Source of the DNA: Lactifluus volemus
Taxonomy: Eukaryota; Basidiomycota; Agaricomycetes; Russulales; Russulaceae
DNA: 64,000 nucleotides
Direction of reading: 5' to 3'
Assembly: GCA_022376515.1 (NCBI GenBank)
Contig: WTXI01000080.1
Location: 1 to 64,000, forward strand
Shown: positions 10,687-21,509 of the stretch, one piece after another
How positions within the stretch are numbered: the first letter of the stretch is position 1
How the letters are laid out: every line of letters begins with the position of its first letter
Position numbers and translations under genes: made by a program
The notes under the pieces: model-generated
Told to the model about the DNA's origin: nothing
Databases searched by the model: none
The model's input: only the letters and a program-made list of their open reading frames with translations

Positions 10687-13016
10687 AGGAGAGGGGCATT
10701 CAGCACGAAATCACGACACCACACACGCCGGAGCACAACGGCGTTGCCGAGCGGATGAACCGCACACTGCTCGACAAGGTGCGCGCGATGCTCACCGATG
10801 CGAATCTCCCCGATTCGTACTGGTACGACGCGCTAGAATACGCCGCGCTACTCCACAACGTGTCCCATACACGGGCACTCGATAACCTCACGCCGGACGA
10901 AGTCTGGAGCGGCAACAAGCCAGACATCTCGATGTACCGGGTATTCGGCTCCCGAGCCTTCATGCACGTCCCTAAGAAAAAACGCGCCAAATTGGCCGCG
11001 CGATCACTGATCTGCACATTTATCGGCTTAGCAAAAAATCGGAAAGCTTACCGACTTGTGCACCGGAAATCAGGCCGTTTTTTCGAGTCGCGCGACGTCG
11101 TATTCGATGAAGGGGGGCCCGTTAAACGCTTCGAGCGAATAATCCTCGAACCCGACGAAACGCCCGACGCCGAGATCGCAACGCCATCGGAAACACCACA
11201 AATTCCGAAGGCATCTCCAAGTCCCTCAGAATCTGATAGTAACTCTGAAAACGAATCAGAAAGTGAATCAGAAATCGAGGAACTACTTGATGAAACACCT
11301 ACAGCACCTCCACCTCCTCCCGATCTTCCGATCGCGCTCTCCCGTCCTAAACGCAACGTCCGCGCACCCATCCGTGACGACGACGCACGCTATTCCGCGA
11401 CGTCATACGGAGCGCGCAAGCGAAACGCCGAACGCGCCGCCGTCGCGCAAGGCGATCCCGCCAGCGACCCTCGGACCTATGCCGAGGCAATGGCACGTCC
11501 CGACGCCGTTGAATGGGAACTAGCATGCAATGACGAGAAGCGCATGTTCGAAAACATGGGAGTATACGAGTTGGTGCCGCGCCCGACCGATCGAAAAATC
11601 GTTGGCAGTAAGTGGGTCTTCAAAATAAAACGAGGTCCCGACGGCACGATCCAGAAGCACAAGGCGCGCCTCGTCGCGCAGGGCTTCACCCAGACAGAAG
11701 GGATCGATTTCGATGAAACGTTCGCCCCAGTGGCGAAGTTCGCCTCGCTGCGCACCGTCCTCGCGCTCGCTGCTGAATACGATCTGGAAGTCCATCAGTT
11801 GGACGTCAAATCAGCCTACCTCAATGGGGACCTGAAAGAGGAGATCTATATGGCTCCCCCCCCAGGTTTTGACACTCCAGAAGGGATGGTCTTAAAATTA
11901 AAAAAGGCCGTCTACGGCACGAAGCAAGGGGGGCGCGCGTGGTACGAGCACATCAAATCGACGCTCAGATCGATGGGCTACGATCACACCGACGCCGATC
12001 ACGCGGTCTTCACCCGCTCGAAAGATGAAGTACTCTCCATCATCGCATTATATGTTGATGACATTACCATGGCCTGCAAAAGCCTCAAGGTCATTAATGA
12101 CGACAAGGAGAAGCTAAAGAAAACCTACCAGATGACAGATCTTGGTGAGATCACCTGGATCCTCGGGATGCACGTAACGCGCGATCGCGATGCCGGCTGG
12201 ATCGCCCTATCGCAGGAGAGGTACATAAACGACACTCTCGATCGCCTAGGAAAGGCCGATGTCAGGCCGATCAGCACGCCCGCGGTCCCGAACGAGCACC
12301 TCCTGAAGCTCGACTCACCCGAGACAAACGTCAAGGCATACCAGAGCGCGATCGGAGCGCTGATGTACCCGATGCTCGGGACACGCCCCGACCTGGCCTA
12401 CACCGTGGCCGCGCTCGGACGCCACGCCGCTAACCCCGGTGAAGAGCACTTGCGAGCCCTCGACCGTGCGTTCCGATACCTCCGAGCCACGAGCGACCGA
12501 CGCCTCGTCTTCCAGAGGGGAACCCAAGATGGGACCCGTCTCCATGGCTACGTCGACGCCGACTGGGCCAGCGACGTGAACGATCGGAAATCGACCTCGG
12601 GCTTCGTCTTCATGCTAGCTGGAGGGGCCATCAGCTGGAGCTCGAAAAAGCAACAGACGGTCGCATTATCGAGTACCGAGGCCGAGTATATCGCAGGCGC
12701 GCACGCGGCAAAAGAGGCCGCCTGGTTAAAAAACCTAGTCAGCGAAATCTGGAAAGATCAAAAAACTGACTTACCCATCATCCTTTACATTGACAACCAA
12801 TCAGCTATCTCTATCGCAAAGAATCCGGAGTTCCATGATCGCACCAAGCACATTGATGTCAGGCATCACTTTCTCAGGCAACAAGTTGATCTAAAAGCCA
12901 TCAGCCTCAAGTATATGCCTACAGATGAGCAAGTTGCGGATGTACTCACCAAGGGCCTTGCACGAGAGAAGCACGAACGCTTCGCAGCCTGCATGGGCTT
13001 ACGCCGTGCGGACTGA
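10368..13016 (+). CDS. Copia integrase core, reverse transcriptase and RNase H (ORF2)
   Basis: The integrase-like sequence starts at about residue 20 (ENVLGRIHSDLCG). The ATG at 10368 lies in the overlap and is probably not a true start. Catalytic DDE residues are visible as HSD (D29), RSDGGGEY (D92) and the E of GVAERMNRTLL (E128). An acidic linker follows, then reverse transcriptase with KARLVAQGF, LDVKSAYLNGDL and YVDD (residues 562-565). RNase H follows with DADWASD, STEAEYIA and YIDNQSA, ending KGLAREKHERF. All polymerase and RNase H active-site residues are present. The product would act in cytoplasmic virus-like particles to copy and integrate the element. It stops at 13014-13016, just before the polypurine tract. 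Confidence 0.93.
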   Translation: MPQGEADPRRNPKTTESRTENVLGRIHSDLCGKIPTRSHKGYYYFVTWIDDASRKVFVDGLREKSDTLDRFKVFVERAEVQTGKRLHLLRSDGGGEYKGGDFNKYLEERGIQHEITTPHTPEHNGVAERMNRTLLDKVRAMLTDANLPDSYWYDALEYAALLHNVSHTRALDNLTPDEVWSGNKPDISMYRVFGSRAFMHVPKKKRAKLAARSLICTFIGLAKNRKAYRLVHRKSGRFFESRDVVFDEGGPVKRFERIILEPDETPDAEIATPSETPQIPKASPSPSESDSNSENESESESEIEELLDETPTAPPPPPDLPIALSRPKRNVRAPIRDDDARYSATSYGARKRNAERAAVAQGDPASDPRTYAEAMARPDAVEWELACNDEKRMFENMGVYELVPRPTDRKIVGSKWVFKIKRGPDGTIQKHKARLVAQGFTQTEGIDFDETFAPVAKFASLRTVLALAAEYDLEVHQLDVKSAYLNGDLKEEIYMAPPPGFDTPEGMVLKLKKAVYGTKQGGRAWYEHIKSTLRSMGYDHTDADHAVFTRSKDEVLSIIALYVDDITMACKSLKVINDDKEKLKKTYQMTDLGEITWILGMHVTRDRDAGWIALSQERYINDTLDRLGKADVRPISTPAVPNEHLLKLDSPETNVKAYQSAIGALMYPMLGTRPDLAYTVAALGRHAANPGEEHLRALDRAFRYLRATSDRRLVFQRGTQDGTRLHGYVDADWASDVNDRKSTSGFVFMLAGGAISWSSKKQQTVALSSTEAEYIAGAHAAKEAAWLKNLVSEIWKDQKTDLPIILYIDNQSAISIAKNPEFHDRTKHIDVRHHFLRQQVDLKAISLKYMPTDEQVADVLTKGLAREKHERFAACMGLRRAD

Positions 13017-13023
13017 GGGGGCG
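13013..13023 (+). other. Polypurine tract
   Basis: Purine-rich TGAGGGGGCG directly 5' of the 3' LTR, overlapping the stop codon of ORF2. This is the expected primer site for second-strand synthesis. Confidence 0.6.
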
Positions 13024-13377
13024 TGTTGGGAGCGCAGCCTCGCAAGGCGCAAGTCGAGCGACGCTTCGTGGTCACACGTCACATGACGCGTGACACCGAC
13101 ACCCAGAGACTTTCCGCGTTCTACACTAAGTCGTTTTTATTATCCCCTTATAGTTTAATCCATTCACAATTTGACCTCAGTTGAATTCCCTATATAGTGT
13201 AGACACCGTGTTCACATCACCTCAGTCTTTTCTTTTACAGACTGAGGTTAGTCTCTCCTTCATTTACTTAGTTCTCAGTAACTTACCACTTACTCTAGCC
13301 TTAGTGTCTCACTCCAATAGGTTAGAACAATATAGTCTTTTCTTTTACAGACTGAGCCTTAGTGTCTCACTCCAATA
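13024..13377 (+). repeat. 3' LTR of copia retrotransposon
   Basis: 354 bp, same ends and sequence as the 5' LTR, followed by AAAGG (13378-13382). Confidence 0.93.
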
Positions 13378-13382
13378 AAAGG
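13378..13382. repeat. Target-site duplication, right
   Basis: AAAGG, matching 8344-8348. Confidence 0.9.
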
Positions 13383-14073
13383 TTATTTAACTGACCTGGC
13401 AGCAGCGGCGGCCAGGGGAAGGGGGGGGTTGGCATGGAGATGCCAAGGTCGAGAGGAGGTCTGCTGCTCTGGTGAAGTTACGTCTAGGAGAGGCACGCTG
13501 GAAGAGCAGGAGGGAGAGGAAGCACATTGGGGGGCAATGGGAGAAAAGTGCGGCCATAAGCTCAATCAAAGATGCAGCCCCAAAAAAAGACCCAAATGAT
13601 GCTGGTCTGAAGAAACAGAAGGGAGATACTCACGAAGGTCTGTGGAGAGTATACAGGCCTCACGGGCAGCAGAGGAAAGAACTAGGGGACGCTTTGAAAA
13701 TGAGAGGAAGAGGGAAGAAATGTATGCGTCAGAATCAGCGCGCAACACGAAGTCGATAGATGTAGCATGACAAACAACCACAAATAGGACAGTGCCTGGG
13801 TCAGTAAGTACTCGATGCAGAGTTCAATGAACTGGATAAACAGTGCGCGATTCAGTTCATTCAATTCTAATCAGTTGCTTTCGATCGAGAAATAAATCTC
13901 GTGACTCAATCATTTGTATTCAATAAAATTCATAGAGAGATTGGATGTGATCGAGCGCTATTCAAATTTTATCAATGAAGTCGAATTAATATTATTGTTA
14001 TCATTTTATATCAATTCACATCAATCGTATTCATGTCATTCAATTTTATTCGATCGGACCATATTTAATTCAA

Positions 14074-14089
14074 TCCACTTCTCACTGGG
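14074..14089 (-). repeat. Right terminal inverted repeat of the DNA element
   Basis: TCCACTTCTCACTGGG, the inverse of 7285-7300, followed by AG and two copies of CTTGAAG. Confidence 0.65.
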
Positions 14090-14098
14090 AGCTTGAAG

Positions 14099-17000
14099 CT
14101 TGAAGCACTAGGACGATCAGGATAGGCCGCTACCAAGACCCAAACGGGCTCTACCAATAAATATCGATTTCTGCTGACACCTGGAGGTGGGCGGTGAATG
14201 ATATCCATTTTTCTGGTCCGAGTCGATGAGAATGAGATAGCGGTAGGTTAGACAGCAGTGAGAGGCAAAGCCAACAGGTACAGTACCAGCCAGATAAGTT
14301 CAAGTTCTGTTACGCGGAAAAAATGATTAGGACCGGCTAAACCATAATTGGCAACTTCATACGCCCCGCTAGTGCTGGAACTCGTCCGAGTCACCCGAAA
14401 GAAAGCAAGGTCCCTCGTTTTCAATACGTAGTAGAGAAGTCACACTGGCAGCCAAGTCGCCGCCGGCTTGACAATCACCTCGCCATCAAGTTTCATTTTG
14501 CACAGGAAAATGACACAAGAAACTTGTCAGCTATTACCAAATCAAGTCTTATCGAATGATGTTGCCTTATGGTAAGCTTGAACTTTGATAAGTTACAGTA
14601 AGTTACCATCTTGGACCCGTCATTCGGACAAACCTCCATTTGAGCCTTTTAAATTGCTTGCTCGGTTCCTGTTCAACCACTACAGAATGTGATCAGTATC
14701 AGTGTATTCCATGTCTTTGAAATCGTGTTCTAGCGAATTGAAAACATGCGGTTTGCCATGCCTGCCGACAGGTATGGCCTCAGGCCCGAGGGCTGTGACG
14801 CCGTAGTTCCAAGTTGAGTTATCGTCATCCACCACCTAACTCAGGGTGTCATATTCAGGTACCTCCCACGCACTGTGCATAGCCTTCAGGTCCAGCACCC
14901 CTCGTGTGAATAACACCAACATGGCGTTCCCACCCCTGGAGTCTAGACATGTTGGCGTCCTCAAGGTTTCCAGGACCTCGCGTACGACTGCAAGGACTCC
15001 CGAGGTGGCCGAGGCACTCATCATCCCTGGTGCTCTACTCTCTGCTGAGGTTTCTGGCGCTGCCAAATACTATCCCCTCCCCAACCAGCTACTTGCATAT
15101 CTGAGTCGGTAATCCACGTGCAAAACAATATCAAGGTACCACTCCAAGTCGCTAGTGTGGCAGTGCCCTCTACGCTCTAGCCCGGTTACAATATATATGT
15201 TTTCTTGCCTCGTCATTTTATGTGCCTGTGCGAGCCACTGATTGTATATGCATCTGCTCTTGCAGTGCGGGAGGCATCACCAATATTGGGTGATGATGAA
15301 GAAGCAGACGCTGACTTTTGGGCCCCCAGCTGGGCGGGCATCTCATCCACGTAGCAACTTAACAGAAAGCTAGAGAACAAAATTTCAGCCCGAGAGGTTT
15401 CCTGAAAAGCCCTTCTACTTTCACTGTCATTGTCGGAGGACATGACAAAGTCCGGCTTCAATTCTTCGTCACGGTGCACTGAGCTATATGACCGGTCTGA
15501 TCGTGACATGGCTGAGCATGCATAGTCTTGTTCTGCGTATTACGAATGGCTCGAGAATGAAGGGCGCTCTGGGTGTCCCATCTACTTTATGGGGCATAAT
15601 AACCTGTGGCTCATATCTTAAGTTGGACGAGTCGACGGTGAGCAGGCAGCACTATTCCCCCCTCCTCGAAAGTTGCATACCGATTTTTTAACCATTGCTA
15701 GATACGCGCTGCTAGAGAATTTTACTGCAGTGAGAAACGGCCTGGCACGGCTGCAAAAACCTCAAACCATTATCCTCACCTCTCAAGGCGCTCTTGACCT
15801 GCCGGAGTAGCTCCACACGTTCACGCAGACCTGGTACTGGATTCCATATTCGTAGTTGACATACAACTACTGTATGTTGTGTTGGAAGTCGCCGGCTAAG
15901 CCCGAGGCCGCGAGCTGCAGGAACGTGATGTTGAGATTCTCCAGTTTTTCACCTCACATACCCATGCCCCTTCTCATTAGAACCCCATGATGGACAGCTC
16001 CCCTAATTTATTTATACTGTACAACATTTTCCACGCGGCGCGTGATGCATCACCTGCCAGTGAATAATGACAACATACCCTCAAGTTTTAACCATTTTCG
16101 TCACTGTGCCATGTCACTGCCTATTATCCGATCTCACCAAAACTCCTCAGGGTGTCGTATGACACACCTGGACTCTGGAGCGGGCCCGCGCAGACGCCTT
16201 TTAGACCGATTGCTATAGCGATGAGACGGTGATACATAGCCGAAGGCCATATAGAATAGACCAAGTATGTTGTCCTGTATGTTGTCCTGATTTGTGTATT
16301 GATACGTTTGGCCATTTTAACTGTTTATAGATCATGGACTCCAAGCTATCAGGTAGCGTCTCAAGGACGTGACGCCGTCACCATTCTCCGCCATCATGAC
16401 GACCTGATCAAGCGTGACGTCGCAATGCCCGAAGCATTATCGAGGGTGCAGTCTGATGCGATACTTCAACGACCGATGTCTATCGAGATCTCGTCTCACC
16501 TTAGCTCGGATGTTCACCATCCTCTGTCACTGAAGTAGGTCTGCTAACACCTGCTTCAAGCTTGCATAGAATCAGCCTCATCACTAGAGATGAATTCTTG
16601 TAGCGCTCACCTTGCGCTCACCTTCCAGAAAACTGTGCTCGCTGCTAGGATCGTCGCTTTCACACAAACTTTAACGCTAACTAGAACCGAGCTAACCAGC
16701 ATATCTAAGCTACATGTGCAAGAGGGAGACTAATCGCTTTTCGGCTTTCGTAGAGGCTATGAGTGAAGTGTCCTTCTATTGTTTCCGTCATGATATTGAC
16801 GGGTGCTGATCACTCCAGATGTTCACAGGAGTTACAGGCAAGCGATGTCGAATAACAGCAGTGTTGTCATATCGATTCTGATGCCAGGGGGACCACTGAC
16901 AACTTGGAAAACGGACGCGTTGATCCGTGCGACGAGGAGACCATCCGAAGTGTCTAGAAACATGGTCTAGACGTGTTTCAGTCTGATCCTATTGAGTGTT

Positions 17001-17419
17001 TGGATGCTCTCCTCGTCACACCGACTCGCATGGATCGGCGCGTTCATTTTCCGATTCGTCAGCGGTCCCCCTGGCGTCGGAATCGATATGACAACTCTCA
17101 AACTCATTGTTTCTTTTATTCATCTAGGCTCTCGACGTTTCCAGTACGACACCAAAACGAGCGACGTCGCCCGAATTTCCTTCTCGATTCGAAACATGCG
17201 CGTGACGGCCTCGACAGGTCGAATGTCTCGGTATTGTTTTACTTCGATAGTTTACTGTACCATACAAAAACTTTACACATTTTTCTTCGACGTGTTTCTA
17301 TGTCTTTCGGTTTCTTTCAAATTGTCTCACTTTCTTTGCTCCCAAGTTTGAAATAAGTATAAACAAAATGTATTAAATACGGTTGAAAATGTAGCCCCAC
17401 CACCTCGTACACTCACAAA
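14099..17419. other. Gene-poor stretch
   Basis: No gene could be supported. The longest plausible frames (14836-15066 -, 15213-15509 -, 16973-17356 +) overlap frames of similar length on other strands, have no recognisable motif, and join poorly through splice sites. The stretch lies between two transposon-derived blocks and may be old repeat DNA. Confidence 0.4.
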
Positions 17420-18755
17420 TCCCTTCATTCGAAAAGTTCTTCTAAGTCCCATTAGTTCCAAGCCCTCGATGGCGTGGTGTCGAACAAGCGAATGAATGGC
17501 ATCCGCTGACGTGTGACCGAGTCGCCTGTGGAGCGTGGGAAGGCTTACCTTTTCGAGGACCCGGAAATGGCCAACGTTCGCCTCGTCGTGCTGCACTTTG
17601 CACAGCCCGTTTGAGTTCTTCGGTATGCCCCCAATAACAGCTCCTTTGTGGTTTTTGATCACGCGAAAATCTCCTGTGAAAGACACTGTGTGTCTGGCTT
17701 TAGCGATTTGACTTACTGACACAATAGTAACACCAATATCGGGTGCATGCAGTGCATCTTTCAATAGCGCTGTTGAAGTTTCCACGCCATTCGATACATC
17801 GATGTACAAGTCCCCAGCTCCTGTGGCATAAAACAGTCGCTTATCAGCTGTTTTTATGGCGCGCGGTTCGATGAGATGACAAAAACTTGTCTCTGAAAGA
17901 GGACATATGTCAGGACGCTCCCGAGTCATCCAGCTCGGTTTCGTTTGTGGTGCGTGTATCGGTCATCATTGCCGTTCTGATCTTCTTCTTCTCCTTCGAT
18001 GACAACCCACGCCCCCTCGATCACTTCGCCTGGATCGGTAGTCGTTGCACCGCCATTGTATGTCGGATTTCTGCCGTCGTCGCTTCCTGGCTTGGTGCTA
18101 TTTTTCTCCGGCCCTTGGCTTTCTTTTCCACCTCCTTTGGCCCAGAAATCGGCTTTGACGTGACCGCACTTCTTGCAATTGAAGCATTCGAAATCGCGAT
18201 TCTTGCGGGTTTGTTTTGGGGCTGCTGCCACGAAATATCCATCTGCAGGGGGTGTTCCCTTTTTTTCAATACAACGATTGTATTCATTCTGTGCAAGATG
18301 AATCACTGTCCCAACAGGACAGTCATATATTCCTCGTCTGTGATCATTTTTCCCATCCCGGTTAGCTGCTGGCGCAAATTTGCCAGCCGATTAAAATTCA
18401 TCCTTCACAACGCATGGTGTGAAGATTCCTCCTCAGCTCCGTGAGAAGCGCTTTGGTGCGTGCTTCTTCTTCAACTCATCCCAGACGCCGTTTGGGCTTC
18501 AATTGATTGAAGACGGTATCCGGCACCGACGCGGCATTCAGCTGCTTCACAGCAGCTCCGTCAAGTTGCCAACACATGTTGGCATCCATCCGCCGACGAC
18601 ACCGGCGTTCTGGACGCCGTGGTGATCGTATCGGAAATGAGATGATCTCTCCATTCGCGGGAATTGACTGCCCATATCATGTGGTCGTGGTACTTACCCA
18701 GGTTCAACCCACCGCCCGCTAACTTGGTAATCCTGAGTTTGGGTTCTTCTCCCAT
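17420..18755 (-). pseudogene. Decayed copia retrotransposon, gag to pre-integrase
   Basis: Read leftward: a Gag start (MGEEPKLRITKLAGGGLN), a WQLDGAAVKQLNAASVPD segment, LANLRQQLTGMGKMITDEEY, then a zinc knuckle region (CFNCKKCGHVKADFW) whose last cysteine is replaced by phenylalanine. Next come a protease-like region (LKDALHAPDIGVTIVSVSQ) and a pre-integrase motif (LPTLHRRLGHTSADAIHSLV) near 17500. Several in-frame stops and frame changes interrupt it (for example after RRLG near 18490 and after VLLGQ near 18313). Integrase core, reverse transcriptase, RNase H and LTRs are missing. The sequence differs clearly from the intact element at 8-13 kb, so this is a different, older lineage. Confidence 0.8.
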
Positions 18756-18934
18756 AGCTGACTCGAGTTTAAGGTCATGGGACCAAGAAGAATTTTTGAG
18801 TGAAGGGATTTGCGGGCGCGCGAGGTGGGACAACTCGATGTGCAGAAAGGCCACTGACAGAAAGATTCTCATGCCCTCTTGCAGTAACGACTCTGTTCGT
18901 TCCTGGAACTCCGTTCCCTCCCCTCTGTTTCTGA

Positions 18935-19150
18935 CATCAGTGCATCTCGCATGTATCGTTCTTTATTCCAACATGCGTTCTCTGCCGAGTATGTGTACGT
19001 CCTGAATTTATTCCCACAACTGGCAAGTTGAACCTGAATCCCCTTTTTTAAGGTCTTGTAAGCTGCCTCCCGGGTTCCAATCAACAGCTTAGAGTAGCTA
19101 ACGTCCGCAGCAGTATCCATTTCGCATCCGGCACCAATTCACTCCTGGCA
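18935..19150 (+). pseudogene. Relic of the membrane-protein family (3' exons)
   Basis: Contains the family's penultimate exon (ASRMYRSLFQHAFSAEYVY-like, about 18940-19000) followed by an intron-like gap and a piece of the tail exon (RVANVRSSIHFASGTNS-like, about 19090-19140). In-frame stops and frame changes are present, and no upstream exons were found. The decayed copia lies directly to its left, so that insertion or a recombination there may have removed the 5' part. Confidence 0.6.
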
Positions 19151-19555
19151 CATCCAACACCATCCCCGACCTTGTGTACGAGAACGTGGGAGAACCGAGT
19201 TGGCTTAGCTCACAATGCTAGAGGAGATTTCGTTCAACAAATGTTATATACTTGCGCCGCGTCCTTTTATCACAGCCCTTTGATATCTTCACTAGCTGTG
19301 TATTCACTCTGCTTACAAAAAAAGATACGTACCAATCAGACAAATGTAAATGTAAAGTGGCAACGTGCATATGATAAAGCAAGGGACATCAACAGACTGG
19401 ACTTGAGAACCAGAAGATTATCCAACTGGTCCAACTGGGTCCCATAGGGTGGTGGGCTGCTGGAAGCTCATCCGAGTGAGTTGGCAGGACTCGGGTCACA
19501 CGTGGTAGTGCAACAGCCGAGGCGCGGCTGAGGTCGACTGACAGGGCTCACTAGA
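19151..19555. other. Upstream region of the DUF218 gene
   Basis: No coding signal was seen. It presumably carries the promoter of the gene starting at 19556; no clear TATA box. Confidence 0.3.
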
Positions 19556-20721
19556 ATGCTTCCCACACCAATCTCATTTCAACGTCAGAGGGGTCTCAGT
19601 TTCAACCAACGACCACGTTCCTTTGCCAAATTTCTTCGTGGCCCTGCACGCTTGACTAATTTGAGCGCTCTCGTCCTCCTTACCCTCTTGGCAGTCTCTC
19701 TCTTCGTCAACTTTCGCCACCATTATCAATCGCCTATTCAGAATGTCGCACTTCGTAGCATCATAGAAACCTTACCATCAAGACCTTCATCTTCGGTCCT
19801 CAATCACCTCGTCATCGTACCAGGTCACGCAATTTGGATTGGGGCGCGGGCGGATGACGCGGAGGATGAAGATTCGTGGTTACTCGCACCATACCAGAGG
19901 GGACGCGGGCGTCCTTCCATTTTTCGTGCACACATATCCTTGGGGTGAGCGGAATCTGTGTTTGATTTCCCACTGTTCTTAACCTCAGCTTCTCCACCCA
20001 GTTCTCAGATCGCTACTGAAGACTCTCGAGCTCTGCTCGTCTTTAGCGGGTGCGTCCTTCCCAACTCTTATCTGCAATTCGAGAGCTTTAATTTTCTTTC
20101 TTTACCCACTAGGGGTTTCACATCCCCCTTCAGCGCAACTTCCGAGGCTGAATCATACTTACGCTTCGCGCGCGCAACGGGCCTTCTCCCGTCTGCGGAC
20201 ATGTTTCCCCGAGTGACCACCGAAGACGCGGCACTCGACTCGTTCCAGAACGTGCTATTCTCCATTGCTCGCTTTCGCGAGCTCACAGGCGCGTATCCGA
20301 CTACCATCACCGTCGTTGGCCATGACTTCAAGCGCCGTCGCTTTGAACAACTACACCGACACGCGCTGCGCTGGCCCAAGGCTCGTTTCATGTACGAGGG
20401 AGTCCCGCTTAGGAGTGAGGCTGATGAGCGCGAGGCAGCAGCAGGCGAGGTTGTTCTTTCCGAATTTTTGTTTCACAAACCTCTGCTGTGTCTAACCTTC
20501 TATTTTTCCTTCAGTTGGCCAACGCGTTTACTCCATACTCTACGGACCTGTATGGTTGTCACGCACCCCTCGTCCGAAAACGCGCGGAGCGAAACTTTCA
20601 CGCGCGAACCCATGGCTATCATGTAGGTGCACCAGAAATGCACGAGTTGTTAGAGTGGTGCCCAAGAGACGGCAAAGGGATTTTTCCTGGTCCATTGCCA
20701 TGGGAAAATGAGTACAATTAA
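19556..20721 (+). CDS. DUF218-domain protein, single-pass membrane anchored
   Basis: Four exons: 19556-19944, 20002-20049, 20113-20449, 20515-20721, all GT-AG and in phase, giving 326 residues. An N-terminal membrane helix (SALVLLTLLAVSLFVNF, about residues 40-56) precedes the DUF218 core: HLVIVPGHAIWIG, then ALLVFSGG, TSEAESYLRFA, TTEDAALDSFQNVLFSIARF, ITVVGHDFKRRRFEQLH, and a C-terminal DLYGCHAPLVRKRAERN. These blocks match the fungal DUF218 family (S. pombe SPAC57A10.07-like). Function in eukaryotes is unknown. Bacterial relatives such as SanA and YdcF suggest a nucleotide- or envelope-related role, which cannot be transferred with confidence. Start chosen as the first ATG, which leaves the helix near the N-terminus. 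Intact. Confidence 0.88.
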
Positions 20722-21039
20722 CTCTAAAACCCCCCCAATAATTGCACATACGAACCACTCCGAAGCGATATGATGTATTGCACTCGCAGTTCGCCTGCAT
20801 CGGTACTGAAAACCGACGGAACGGGTCCAGAGACCACAGCCTTCGAGCTCAAGGTAATGCGCGACCCCGTATGGAATCGAAACTTCCCGTAGGCCAAGTG
20901 AACAGCGTAGAAGTTATGCCCGCGAAATGATATCCCTAAAAGCTGGTAGCTCCCATAATATCGCATCCGTTTTGTTCTGAGCCTGAGAGCGGCCGATGTC
21001 ATTCGTCCGAGTCGGCGCGTGGTCGTGCCGCACACGTGG
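20722..21039. other. Spacer between DUF218 gene and family relic
   Basis: An open minus-strand frame (20724-21035) is present but lacks recognised motifs. Probably 3' flank of the DUF218 gene. Confidence 0.3.
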
Positions 21040-21336
21040 CGTTCCCAATGTCCCGAAATCGATCCCAGCGCTGCCTGTCAACCGAGATTCCTTGTCTTTT
21101 TAGGTCCTTCAAACTCCCTCAAGGCCCCCTTGGAGAATTCACGGTATAGGGCAGCTAACCTCTATAGCGGTATCCGTTTTGCATCTGGCGCACAGTCGAA
21201 CGAGGCTGCGACGACGTCCACGGGATCAGTATTTATGCAGACAGGCGATGTACATTTGGAATTTACTCAGGGAACAACCATCCCTGACCCTGTATATGGG
21301 AATACGGAGGACAGGGGTGGAACCGAGATCGCATAG
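21040..21336 (+). pseudogene. Relic of the membrane-protein family (last intron and tail exon)
   Basis: Homology to copy D begins inside the last intron (CCCGAAATCGATCCCAGCGC, compare copy D near 26850) and covers the whole tail exon: YSGIRFASGAQSN, VFMQTGDVHLEFTQGTTI, and a stop at 21334-21336. It continues into the 3' flank (GTGGTTTGACTGCCCGTGGG). Nothing homologous lies upstream. The tail is still open, so the truncation may be fairly recent. Confidence 0.7.
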
Positions 21337-21474
21337 CCTTCAATGGCAGAGGAGATGAGTGGTGCTCCTATTTTTTTTGTTGTGGTTTGACTGCCCGTGG
21401 GCACTCAGTACTGCCTAGTTGAAACCGCCTAGTAAACCCACATTTCTGCCAAATCGGCGTTGCCACATCCTCTC

Positions 21475-21509
21475 TACCCATAAGCGCTCAGCGCGCGCTT
21501 ATGGATAGG
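21475..21509. repeat. Short palindrome
   Basis: CTACCCATAAGCGC faces GCGCTTATGGATAG across a 7-nt GC-rich loop, one mismatch. Function unknown. Confidence 0.5.

Larger units (their letters stand above)
8349..13377 (+). mobile_element. Ty1/copia LTR retrotransposon, recent insertion
   Basis: 5,029 bp. Seen: two 354-bp LTRs that look identical, 5-bp AAAGG target duplication, primer-binding and polypurine sites, and gag-pol in the copia order (gag, protease, integrase, reverse transcriptase, RNase H). LTRs are identical at integration, so their identity implies a very recent insertion. The coding region is GC-rich relative to the AT-rich host element. The only lesion seen is a one-base frame change inside integrase near 10425. 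Inference: recently mobile. Whether this copy is still competent depends on whether the frame change is real, programmed, or a sequencing error. Confidence 0.95.
7285..14089. mobile_element. TIR-bounded DNA transposon (non-autonomous), split by a copia element
   Basis: Seen: a perfect 16-bp terminal inverted repeat, CCCAGTGAGAAGTGGA at 7285-7300 and its reverse complement at 14074-14089. The heptamer CTTGAAG occurs just outside each end (7278-7284; 14092-14098, where it is doubled and offset by 2 nt). Both ends run inward into about 200 bp of AT-rich sequence full of AATTGAAT/ATTCAATT motifs. Subtracting the nested copia insertion (8349-13377 plus one 5-bp duplication) leaves about 1.8 kb, too small for most transposases, and no transposase motif was seen. 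Inference: a non-autonomous, perhaps hAT-like element (CAGTG-type end). The superfamily is uncertain because the target duplication is imperfect. Confidence 0.6.

Noticed and set aside
20724..21035. 103-codon minus-strand ORF
   Set aside because: No family recognised, no splice partners, overlaps the start of the membrane-protein relic on the other strand.
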